The position numbers were made by a program, and so were the translations under genes. A model generated the notes under the pieces. That model saw only the letters and a program-made list of their open reading frames with translations, was not told the DNA's origin and searched no databases. Below are positions 51,323 to 61,967 of a stretch of 64,000 bases of DNA, piece after piece. Location of the stretch: positions 43,360,986 to 43,424,985 of the forward strand of contig NW_019211456.1 of the NCBI RefSeq assembly GCF_002443255.2, in the 5' to 3' direction. This DNA is from Varroa destructor. Its lineage: Eukaryota; Arthropoda; Arachnida; Mesostigmata; Varroidae. Position 1 is the first letter of the stretch. Each line of letters begins with the position of its first letter.

Positions 51323-54300
51323 GTAATTCTCATTACTTTTCTAATTTGTTACGCAGCTTTTAAATGCTTTTGTACATACTGTTATAGTTTCTTGTGTCTT
51401 CGCGCAAAACGGTACACCAGCACACGGAGACGGGCTCCGAAACAACGTTCTGTTTTGCAGCGTATACATAGAACCAAACAATATTTTTAAAAAACTACAG
51501 TTGGACAAAGTCGATCGAGTGTATTCAACATAATTACACTATGTTGCCAGTCTTTGCGACGGGGCAATAAGAGCGATCTATTTTTTCCAAGCTTAAGGAC
51601 ACGTAAGGTGGCTAAAGTTTGAAACCGGACAAGGAAAATGTGCTTCGTGCTAAGAGCCGACCGCTAGAGGCAATGCATAATGACAATGCCGGTCGAAAAA
51701 AGTTGAGAACTTCAAAAGCACGTAAATACGTATACGGGTTCCCGATTGCAGGAATAATACCTGTAAGTTTAAAAAATTTTGTAGGCGCCTCGGGGCAGAG
51801 ATGCAATGGTACAGCTGGTTATGGCTCTCGACGAAGACAGCGGATGTCCTGGCGAACGCTTAATTCGCACGACATCTGCTTTACTAAAAACTCACCTCGA
51901 AAAATGGGAAAAAGAACGTGGTTCTGCCTGCAGACCTGAAGATTGCGCGATGACTCCGTTAGAATTTTTCTGCCACGTTCAAGCAAAGAATGCTGCTAGC
52001 GAGATTAGCGTAAGGTAATTCGTTACTGCGATGACGTAGACGTAATGTTTATGTTGATTAGACATTCTAGTTACGGCTGCGTGCTTTCGTCATAGTCTTT
52101 CTGATCATGTTCATGCCACTTGTATTGTAGTGATATAAACCTTCAATCGATTGCGTCGTACCTGTTGATTATCTTGCGCAATGAATTGTGACGAGTGAAA
52201 AGCCATTGAAACAATCATTTTACATAATAGGTGAGGTGTTTGAAACAAACAAGTGAGTTATCACAACATGCTAGTCAGTTAATCAAATTCTACTTTATAC
52301 ATAGATAGACACGTAATAATGTATATAAAAAATAAGAAAGTATGAAATATAGTGATAATGTTGTTGAGAATTTAAAAGACTTTTGGAGTTAACAAGTCAG
52401 GTGCCTCAAAAATCATTTACCATATCGATATCCAGAAATTGCATATCGTTAAATGAACGTTATACGTTTACGCCCTGATACCCTGATATCTATCTTGAAA
52501 GTATTCTCTTCAAGAACGAAATATAAAACGTCGATGCATAAGAGCTCCAGAATAACCAGAGTAATTGAGGATACGGGACAATACGTTTCTTCGAACAAAC
52601 TTATATAAACGCCTTACTGTCTTCACTGAATTGCAGAATCACAGAGATGAACTTAACCTATCTTCATATACGGGAGCTTCTGCAAAATCTCTTCGCTCTT
52701 GTAACCTTCATTCGGCCAAAATCGGTTGAAAGCGCTCATTTTTTTTGCAATAATTATATTCAGGTAACTACCTAGAATTGAATATTCGCTGTTATTGATT
52801 GAGACGCGATATTGCTTGGCCCGATACCTTGTAAGTTTTTAATTTTTGTGTGGTCGTTAGAGAGCACAAAGCTTGTGCTCCCTAACTATCGATCCATAAA
52901 GAACGTTTGCTTTGTTACTGCATGCCTGCTAAATAATTGCCACATGTGATGTCGTTTTGCACCAAATCAAAGGGCCAAAAATAACATTTGTGTAATGTAA
53001 TTACTAGGTCATCCGCACCAGGGCAGAAGACAAAAACCTATCAAAACCATTCGATTTTTTTTATTTAGCGCATCCTCTCACTTAGATATATAGATTATAT
53101 ATATATATATCTATATATATAATATCCAAAATGTATATAACGTCGCTGTTGTCTTTTCAAACATTTAAATCAGAACTAATTTCTGAGGGCCAGTTATTTT
53201 GTACGGATTAGTTACTAAATTCTTGATTTGCTCTTTGTTTTGTTCCGATTAAGGACTTATATATGGCCTTTGCAAAGGTGCAAGTGCCATCAGATTCAAT
53301 ATCAAAGAACTCAGTATAACGATCATTATTCCTTATCACTGACACTCCAGGAAATGCCCCTTTTTCATGCCTGTTTAGCTAAAGCCATAGTCGATTGCAG
53401 CCCAACCCACTCAGTTTTCTAGATGGCTAGTGGAAAATCCAGCTTGCATGGGCAATCACAACGATGCACCCGAAATGGCGGGCGTTTGCCTGATCGCTTT
53501 AAATCCAGGTCTGAACTCAAAAGCTAAATCGGCGATTATATCGAAGCTAAAATTGCAACACCCGTGGCTTGTTCACAGAAAATTGTTATTTTAATCTTAT
53601 TAACCATATTGCGGATATATTGATCATATCGACAAATTTTGGGTTTTCAAGCGTTCGCATTTATTTTACTGTTTGCCTAGTTTCAAAGACCGTTTAAACT
53701 GTAAGGCGACAGATACCCTTAAAAGCTCTTAACCCTAAATCAAAAACTAAGCCATAAAAATGCTGTTACATACAATTCACTTCGACCTCTAAGTTATTCA
53801 CGTTGTTGGTTTTTTTTCACAAAAAAAAAACATTTTGTTTATTTTGCTGGGATTATAGCAACAAATAAATCTCCCGAAGGCTTTTATCCTTTTTTTTTCT
53901 ACTTTTATTTATTTTTATTCTACTTTACCAAAAATAGAGCGAACTGCTAAGAACTGCTAAGAACGTTCGCGAATGATGGGCAAAAGTAATGATACATTCG
54001 AGTTCGAGAAGTCTAGTGTGAGAATATTGAGTACATATGAAATCCGGATTTCTTGTTGACGTTTTCTTAAGCATTTTGTAGCCTTTCTTCCTAATGCCTA
54101 ATGCAACTGCAGGTAATTAGGTCTTTTTTGTATGAAAACCGTTACCTGGAGGTTTGATATGTATCCCGGCACCGTTCTGCCTAGTAATCCATCACCAAAT
54201 CCGTGTTGTTCGTTACGGAGCGACACGAAAGGTCATGAGCATTGAGGCCCCTAATATTCGATACAGTTGCATAGATGTAAGATATTGATCGATATCTTAT

Positions 54301-55098
54301 TTGCGATTATTTCTAGATCCATTGACGAGTTGTTAGTCATTCGACGCGCTGCACCTTGTATATGCCGCATGCTACCCAATCAGGTTGGGTGGCATGCTGC
54401 ATGTCCGATATCCCATGTTTGGACTTAGCAAACCCAATTGAGAAGCTGATATCTTCCCGCTGTGTACAACACGAACATTCCAAGGTTTTTTGGTAGTCAT
54501 TCAATATCAACAGAAGCTGAAGTGCGAACATGCGTTCTTCATCGAAAACCTTCTTATCTTGGGGGAGTCCCAAATCTTTGGACTCAGTCTAGAATCGACA
54601 ATCCGTTTAGCACACTATAAAATCACGATAAGCTTATCGAGGAGAGAAAGCGCATTCAAATTAGTTTGTGTTCTTTGTTTTATTTTTTCAAAAAGATCTC
54701 TACGTTTTCAGCTTCGACAAACCGACTTCATGTACGTAGTCAGCTATGTTTCGTGAATCTAATGTGGTTCTCAAAATATCTTATCACAAATAAGACCATC
54801 TATTGCGCAGGTTCTCGTGCCTATTGTTCAAGATATTGAAAACAAGTTAGCCCAGTTCGACAAAGCACCACCGATTGACTGGGACGCAGCTGTAAAAAGG
54901 CTGAACAGTTACGAAAGGCAATACCATACTGCCATCGAAACTGCAGTAGCATGCACAAGGACGACATCAGGAGTTAAAAGGAGAGATCCAAATCGAGAAT
55001 CTGACGATATTCCATTCAACTATTACGTGCCACTTTTAAATGATTTTGATGTTGGGAAAATTCTTGGCAGAGGAAGCTTTGGAGCGGTTTACGAGGCA
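51266..55098 (+). CDS. Protein kinase, N-terminal three exons only (partial gene)
   Basis: Joining 51266-51322, 51785-52009 and 54811-55098 gives 190 residues, with all introns phase 0 and GT-AG. Residues 1-19 are a Ser/Pro-rich start. Residues 20-155 are predominantly helical and charged, with segments LLKTHLEKWEKERG and DIENKLAQFDKAPPIDWD. The last residues read DFDVGKILGRGSFGAVYEA, a textbook kinase subdomain I: GxGxxG at 180-185 and the Val at 187. The open frame ends at a GTACGT donor. I found no downstream exon with the catalytic Lys, HRD or DFG motifs before the window ends. I do not recognise the family; the N-terminal region does not match GRK, ROCK/MRCK, MAST, PKC or MAP3K leaders known to me. 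A Ser/Thr kinase is likelier than a Tyr kinase, but that is inference. Confidence 0.8.
51785..52009 (+). CDS. Kinase coding exon 2
   Basis: Seventy-five codons, acceptor TTTTGTAG, donor GTAAGG. It encodes APRGRDAMVQLVMALDED, then a helical segment and CAMTPLEFFCHVQAKN. It joins exon 3 in phase 0 (SEIS/VLVP). A second donor six bases later (AAG/GTAATT) would break the phase. Confidence 0.75.
52010..54810 (+). other. Kinase intron 2
   Basis: A 2.8-kb intron. It contains a self-complementary TA tract at about 53,090-53,123 and a tandem GAACTGCTAA pair at 53,940. No further exon was recognised in it. Confidence 0.7.
53090..53123. repeat. TA-rich palindromic tract
   Basis: AGATATATAGATTATATA... 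then TATATCTATATATATAAT. The outer AGATATA/TATATCT arms make it a strong potential hairpin. Confidence 0.85.
54811..55098 (+). CDS. Kinase coding exon 3 with glycine-rich loop
   Basis: Ninety-six codons, acceptor TTGCGCAG, donor GCA/GTACGT. It ends exactly after the ATP-binding glycine loop (LGRGSFGAVYEA). The upstream part contains an RRDPNRESDD acidic/basic switch just before the kinase fold begins. Confidence 0.85.
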
Positions 55099-56150
55099 GT
55101 ACGTATTTTTTTTATCCTTATCTGTAAATAGTTACAAGTCCTACAATTACTTGAATGTGTAATTGTTTTGGGATATAGAACCTAGTTGACCAAAAAAGCG
55201 TAGCAAAAGGAGGTTCGTTTTATGGCCTACAGTGACTAAGTGTTAGACAGTAAAGTTTGGTCAGCCGGTTTTAGTGCACGAGTGCTTTGTTCAAAGGAAC
55301 AACTCATGCTGACGTTTTGAAGATCTGGCTGACTTTTCGGAGGTGCAAACATGGTATCGCAATTCTAGAAGTTGTGAACAGAGAAACTCGAAACTTCTTC
55401 ATAGCCGGTGCCAAGAAAAAAGAGCGAGAGAGAGAGAGTGAGAGAGTCTGCCCGGGCATGTTTTAGCGGGGCAGATAGAAACGAGTTGGAAGCGCACATG
55501 ATGAATGAATGGTTAATTGGCAGACTGCTTTCCGAAAGTGTAAACAGAGGTGGCACCTGAGCCTCACGGTGTCACTTTGCGGTGTCTGTCCACTTCTTAG
55601 CAATTTTCAATTGAAATCAAATCGGGCTGAGTATTATATGGTTAGCGTAGGCGATAAAATAGCCTGTGGAAATTTTGCAAGTGCTTTTTTCTTTTAGTTA
55701 TAATGGGTCCAGTTGTTTGTTAAACGAAAGACTGGGCACTGAAGCCGTACTACAGCCGTTTGTGGAGCAAGCCTGTCGGATACTCTACTTGTTACTTGCT
55801 TTAGGTGTAGGCTCGAAAAAATGAAGTGCCTCGAGCCAGCGTCTTCGATGGGCATCAAGTCGATACTAAGTGCGAATTCGGTGCCCGGTGTAGTGCACAG
55901 AGAAAAAGGAACTAGAGCACTAGTGTGACAGCTGATGTCGACTAATAAGAGTCAGAAAATAGAAACAAATCAAAAAGCCGAAACATATATTTTATTTCTT
56001 TTCAGTATTATATACCTTGCACAAGACAATACTTAAAGATAATTTCGTTATGCTTTTGCCGTTACCAATAATAATACCCAGGTCGTTTTGTCTTACGTAC
56101 CTGTAGATGAATCGTAGTTCAATCTGATTTGTTAGGACATACATGGATAA
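55099..56150 (+). other. Likely kinase intron 3, beginning
   Basis: It follows the GTACGT donor. It contains an AG-rich tract (55,415-55,447) but no exon continuing the kinase domain. Confidence 0.5.
55415..55447. repeat. (GA)n purine tract
   Basis: AGAGCGAGAG followed by repeated GA, interrupted once by GTGA. Confidence 0.85.
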
Positions 56151-56151
56151 G

Positions 56152-56453
56152 AGTTCCCATTTTCTTCATTTTTCCCCTTATTTTCTTCGCTTTTTCCCTT
56201 ATTTTCTTCGTTTTTGCCCTTATTTTCTTCGTTTTTCCCCTTATTTTTCTTCGTTTTTCCCCTTGTTTTTCTTCGTCTTTAAAACGAAAAAAAACAAGGG
56301 GAAAAACGAAAAAAAACAAGGGGAAAAACGAAAAAAAACAAGGGGAAAAACGAAAAAAACAAGGGGAAAAACGAAGAAAAACAAGGGGAAAAACGAAAAA
56401 AACAAGGGGAAAAACGAAGAAAAACAAGGGGAAAAACGAAGAAAAACAAGGGG
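56152..56453. repeat. Foldback minisatellite: 21-22-base units in inverted halves
   Basis: From about 56,152 to 56,280 the plus strand is pyrimidine-rich, about five diverged units of the type CGTTTTTCCCCTTNTTTTCTT. At 56,280/56,281 it switches abruptly to the reverse complement. Eight very similar units of about 21-22 bases follow (AAAAACGAAGAAAAACAAGG then GG, with GAAG/GAAAA variants), right up to the assembly gap. The two halves pair almost perfectly with essentially no loop. Lys/Gly/Asn-rich open frames through it are artefacts of the repeat. Confidence 0.95.
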
Positions 56454-56478
56454 NNNNNNNNNNNNNNNNNNNNNNNNN
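56454..56478. other. Assembly gap (25 N)
   Basis: Twenty-five N placed directly at the end of the foldback minisatellite. The round number suggests a placeholder of unknown true length, caused by the repeat. Confidence 0.98.
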
Positions 56479-58350
56479 ATATATAATGTCAAATACAGCA
56501 TAATAATAACAAAAACAACTTAGTTACTTGTAGTAGAGGAATTAAGCAAAAAACAGAAAAGATACAGCGTTCAGTACGACTGACTATGCCTCGGCTGTGG
56601 TTTCAAACTTATACATACATAAGTGGCTTCTGCTACTTTCTTAGCTGAAATGGAATGAAAAAAATTGTAAGATAATAGATTTTTCGCCCATTTAAACGAT
56701 TATGTTCTAGGCATTATCGAACCTGTGTTGTTGATCTGGAATAGAGAATTCTATATATTCCATGTGTTTAAGATAGTAAAGGGAATATGGGACAGTCCCA
56801 TTTTTTTGTAACAGCACTTAGCGTAGTCGTAGATTCTAATATCTGTATCTTCGTAAGAGAGACAATGTAAACCAAATAGATCCAAACCCTTGACATTATT
56901 CTGTTTAGTTTCCGTTGGCCTAATAATTTACCTTAAACAGCGTTAGCCAGTCTAAAATACCATAGCGAATGGTTAATTTCTTTACCATACTCCATTGTGC
57001 CGCCATTTTGACTACGGCGGACCAGCCTTTTGGCACGTTCCTCAACGCCGCATACGTACAACTAAGTTAAATTGTCGTCTAAAAATGTTAAAAAGTATTT
57101 CGTAGACATTTTGTCTGTGCATACGCTACCGAATAGTTTAGCGTAGCTCGCTTTGGAAAGCTCATCCTATATCAGATTGGTTATCACCCCAATATGCTTG
57201 CTAGATGGCGGGTAACAGCAAGCCGTCAAGCAAATCATACCTTTGACGCATTAGTAATTTCCAAAAAATTATTAGAAAAAAGTTTGGTTTTTTAATGAAT
57301 GTGTTCGAAATGGTGCTGACGTAATACTCATGCAGTTCAGCTAAATGTTACCTTTCGCGGCATCTTGATGAAAATGATTTTCAGGGTGAGAACGTTTAGG
57401 GCAATTATTCGAAAAGAATGTACTTGCATTATTTACAATTTAATACAACCCAAGGAAGTGGAAGATTTTTATATAGCTACTAATAATGAAAACGATTGAT
57501 TCACATAGATAGAAGGTAGCATTGCACGGAATAGGTGCAAGTTGACAAATGGCGGGAAGAGTATGTCAATGAATTCGCTATGCTCTTGTCCAGGCCACAG
57601 CTGAAACACTTTCTAACCTACTGGAAATGAAGAACGCCATATCTATTTTCTAGGTGAATTATCTACTTTCCAATATGCAGTTATTGCATAGCGACCTCAC
57701 TGACCGTTAACATGGAACATGATCTAGTAACAGACTTTTCTTGAACCTAGTTCTCTCTTTTCGTTTGCTCAGTATCTTTACTTTTGACAGCCCTGCGTCT
57801 ACTACGCGTGCCTACCATTACTGCGCGTCGAGACGAAGTGTTTTCTGCCTACATAGTTGATCCAGCCATCGATGTCCTGTTATGCATACGCTTTGTCACT
57901 TGCCCGTCGATATAGGGCCATTTTTACGGGAATTAACTACTGTGGTGGGCATTCTTCCTCGCTAGTCCGTGTTACCTTTATCCCTCTTTCACACCACTGA
58001 CAGACAGCCGACGTTCGTACCGACGGACGTTATGATCCGTGCGACAAAATGCTATAATAGCATATGTAAACGAAAGGTCGCCGATACTGCCGCCGCCGGT
58101 ATGGCTACGATTGTAGCATTAACTGCTAGCGAGCGAGTACCTTCTCTGTGATATTTTCTAGTAACTCTTTCCGCTGCTAAGGAGGTCGTGTCGCCTGCTC
58201 ATTACTATCAACACGGATCTGTAGCAGGCGTCCGGCGCTCTAGAATGACTCACAGTTCATGCCAACTAAACGAATCGCGCTGGGCAAAGAAGTTATTCTA
58301 GCACGGACAGTGAACGCCGAACAAGCTCTCCACTCTGAAGCCTTGTGACC
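56479..58350. other. Non-coding DNA between gap and transporter exon
   Basis: No recognisable exon. The last 600 bases before the transporter ATG are richer in G+C and CpG (for example GACGGACG, CGCGTCGAGACG), consistent with a promoter and 5' UTR, but no TATA box or leader splice site stands out. Confidence 0.5.
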
Positions 58351-58608
58351 ATGGAAAATGCTCCTCCACGACGGAGTCCCCTGGACTCGACGTCCGGCTT
58401 TTCTACGATGTCCGGGCTGTCACGAGCGTCTGCCGTTTCGGCCATATCCACGCCGTCCCGACTTCCCGACCCAGTGTCAGGCTTTCTTTCCTCAATCCAG
58501 CAGGCCGCTAAATGGCTGTGGCGCAAGAAATGGCTGGTACCCGTGCTTCATTCGCAGTTTTGGTTTTCGGCCTGCTTCTCCCTATTGGCACCATTCTATC
58601 CCACTTTG
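58351..58608 (+). CDS. Major-facilitator transporter, first coding exon (SLC18B1-like), partial
   Basis: Eighty-six codons from an ATG in near-ideal context (GTGACCATGG) to a strong donor TTG/GTGAGT, phase 0. Residues 1-50 are a Ser/Pro/Ala-rich cytosolic tail. WLWRKKW (about 55-61) is a basic boundary, and residues 62-80 form a hydrophobic segment. The motif CFSLLAPFYP (75-84) matches the first membrane helix of SLC18B1-type polyamine/vesicular-amine-like transporters, where a C-[FY]-S-x-L-x-P-F-[FY]-P pattern is followed by an acidic EAExKG stretch. The latter would be encoded by the next exon. I could not find that exon in the remaining 5.4 kb, so the intron is long or the gene continues outside. 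The family call is moderate; that it is a real exon is likelier. Confidence 0.6.
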
Positions 58609-59120
58609 GTGAGTTATGTTGATGAATCGTACTGTGTAAGAAATGTATCAGTGAACCATGGAATACTGATTCGTTAGGATACTGTGATTGATCAGAAAAG
58701 CATGCACAAAAGGACTGGGAATGAGCTTCAGCTAGTCACGACACAATCGTATCTGTTAGTGGTACCGCCAACAATACCTTCGTCATATGTAATGTTCGTT
58801 ACGGCTTAAAATAATGGGTTTTTCAGTCTTACGACCGGGGCAAACGTGCTTCTACGAAAAGCGAACGAGTTTGGACTGGAGCCACACGTACATTATTGCG
58901 ATACATTGTGATACGTAATACTGTTGTAAAACGGCTAGATTCCTCAAAAGGAGTTTGACTTTTGGTCCATTGACAGAAGCTAACTGCACAACTCGCAGCT
59001 TATAACTACATCGAACACATAATCAACCGATATACATACAAATATATGACTTTTGACATCTGTATAATAGTATTACTATGTGACATTTTATGCCTAGTTG
59101 AGATTCCCATACGCACCCCA

Positions 59121-59163
59121 ATCTAAAGCTACCAGAAAGCACTGTTTTCTGGTAGCTTTAGAT
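59121..59163. repeat. Perfect inverted repeat: 18-bp stem, 7-base loop
   Basis: Left arm 59,121-59,138 (ATCTAAAGCTACCAGAAA), right arm 59,146-59,163 exactly complementary. Further pairing (CCAAT/ATTGG) resumes after a 3-base bulge. Confidence 0.95.
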
Positions 59164-60023
59164 AATTGGCAATAAAATACACTTATTAACACTGATCGGA
59201 AAAGATTGGCCGCCGTTTGTGCCAAAATATCGCGTGACGGCGAGTGCTGAAACTGACGTTATGTATGCATTATTATCGATAGATGTAGATCGTATCTGAG
59301 ACAGCATATGGGAATCATATGAGTTATGTGCGCTGCCAGTACCAATAGATAGTCGACTTTCACTGATCGATAGTGCGCGCTTCGAGGACGGTAGAAGTGA
59401 GCTTTACTTCGTGTAGGGCACTCTCTGACGTGAAGGGCCCTCAATATGTAAAGCATCATCACAGAGAATCAATGGATGAATTAATGCCAAATGTTTCGGC
59501 AGACTACGTTGAGCAAACATTGTTACCATTACCATAGACATTGGTAGCCGGAAATGCAAATATTCGGATCATCGATTACTTGCTCTGCCTCGTCGGAAGA
59601 CTACCTTACAATTACACTCAGCGCAACTGTAACTCAGTCACTTTCAAATATAGATAGAAGTTCATGAAGTCTAAGTAAAGGGTGTAACATCCATACGATA
59701 CTTCAACTACTTCCACTGACCAATCTGAAGGTATAAATTGCAAACGATTCGCATGTGCTTAGAAACAAAGGGCCTTACTATTTCATATTCCTAGCACAAC
59801 TTCCACACATGGAGCTGCAGGCAGTAAAACAAAACGGGTCCATAATATGATATAACATATTCATTCCTTATACCAGAGAATAATGCAGTATACTGGATAA
59901 TCAGCTGGACGTTGAAAATCAAGCTTTAATAAAAGTGTTCAACACATTTACTGTATTGAGTAATCACCACAACATTTACGGTGACCAATATATCACTGCC
60001 CTAGTTTAAATTACATAAATTAT

Positions 60024-60050
60024 CCTGCTTCTCCCTATTGGCACCATTCT
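60024..60050 (+). repeat. 27-base exact copy of transporter exon sequence
   Basis: Identical to 58,571-58,597, the codons of the conserved CFSLLAPF membrane segment, in the same orientation 1453 bases downstream. The flanks do not match on either side. It lacks splice sites of its own. Confidence 0.95.
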
Positions 60051-61939
60051 CATACACAAATAATAGGCCTTTTTTTTTTCATAAACCCGCCTTTCAATGT
60101 CGTTTTTTTCTTCGACTCTCGCTTCTCCCTTCCTGACTTTATGGAGGTTTATTTTGAACAGGCTTCTTATCGTCTCCAAGAGTAATACTTCACCAACAAA
60201 CAAATCGAGCAGCCGAATATGACGAGACAAAAAACACCAGCCTTGGACAATGCGTGTCACATCTTCAACAACGTCTACATTACACGTCACACATGTGGCA
60301 TTTTCTGTTTTCACTTTGTTGATCGTTTGCTTTCGAGCTCAGTGAAAACGGACCGCCGGGTCAGCGATTAAACAACGAGTCCATTCTCCTGGGAAGTCTT
60401 TTGGTAACGTACTCCACTGCTTCATATTCTGCCGTTAAGCCGCTTCCTTGACGAGTGCTGGGTTATTCCTGGGTGTGACTTTGCCTTTGATGAGTGCGGA
60501 AAAGTGTATCGGCCGTTCCAGGACGATTACAGTGTGTACTTTCTAGGTTGTATAGGCTATCGACACCCTTATCGCTAGCAGTTTCTCCTACACTTTCTAG
60601 GATTTCGTCGTCCGTTTGCCTCTAAATGCGGTACGCTCCTCCGTGGGCGCCCCGTGTAGCACCTAAGACTTTGCTACTACGACGGCTACTACTAATAAGT
60701 AGCTAACTAATAATTAAAGAATAACTTTCAAAATGGCTATCGTCAGCTTGCTTCAATACTGGTCTATGATAAACCATATGCGTGATATGATTCTTACGCA
60801 CATTGTAACGCAAATAATGAATGAATTAGAAAGTTGTGGCGTCGCTTTAAAATAGATAGTAAATTTTACGGGCGTGCGATTCTCTCGTTTAATCTTAGCA
60901 ATTACGTAACGTATACTTCAGGGACAATACAACATTTATATCACACTGATTAGGCCATTGGTAGGAAGAACGAGGTGCCGCTCGACAATCACTATTTTAC
61001 AAAATAGCCTTTCTTAGGTGCTGCAATTATAAATGGGTTTTGACAAAAAGGAAAGTTTAGCAATCGCGTTTATGTGTGTAACTATAAAGCGTCCAAATAT
61101 ACTTTTTTTTCTACAAGAAGTTACCTACCTTATTGTATATCGAATAGTCGATCATTTTATAGTTTGAAGGTAACTTTTTTAGCTGACGTATACACTCCCA
61201 TTTACATACATAATTATGCTTTTCCAGACAAAATATTCTGTGTTTACAACCGAAACAGCTTTAGTACGTTACGAATGTAGATTTATTGCCTGATTGATAG
61301 AACTTCACTTGTTCCCTAAAATGCTACAGGCTTCGATAAACACTTAGGGTTTCACGTCCAATTTCTCCGCTAGACACTACTTTTAGAGCACTGGCTCCAG
61401 CCCAAAACGAGGTGCGTCTATGCCTGACTAAAAAGCTTCCTCTATTTTAAAGACTTCACTGCCAAAGTGGTTCATTATGAGGTTCCCACCCTAGACTCCA
61501 TATACAGAGGTTTTGCTTTAGAACTAGTTCAAATATTACTTCAAGCCCTAGTGTCGAAACTCGGCTAGCTCAGTATCCCTTAAGTTCAGTAAACAAACAC
61601 ATCGCCATTGCATCATCACAAAAGCATTCTGAAAACAGCAAAGGGTCATTTAGACTTCATTGTTTGCAATGACCACATGTGTTAATGCTGATTGATAGCG
61701 AATCTGCTAAAGCACATCCGTACCACAGATAGAATGACAATAACAAGATGATCTCCCACCCATACTGATCAATAGATATAGCTCACTAGTCTTGCCACTT
61801 GCCATAGTTAGTTTTAGTAATTTTTTTTTACTTTGAACATGAAACACAAATATAAGCTAATTGTCAGAGTTTTTTGAAACAGGTTTACTCATTAAAAATA
61901 AGCATGATTTTTTGAGCGTAAGCGTTGTACATGTATATT

Positions 61940-61967
61940 TGTGTGTGGGTGTGTGTGTGAGTGTGTG
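61940..61967. repeat. (GT)n microsatellite, interrupted
   Basis: GT units interrupted by GG and GA. Confidence 0.9.

Noticed and set aside
56119..56503. Overlapping Lys/Gly/Asn-rich and Phe/Pro-rich frames of 86-126 codons
   Set aside because: They are translations of the foldback minisatellite on its two strands, and some run through the N gap.
60006..60314. 102-codon minus-strand open frame rich in Val, Glu and Lys
   Set aside because: No recognisable domain; one end is just the 27-base exon copy read in antisense; no splice support.
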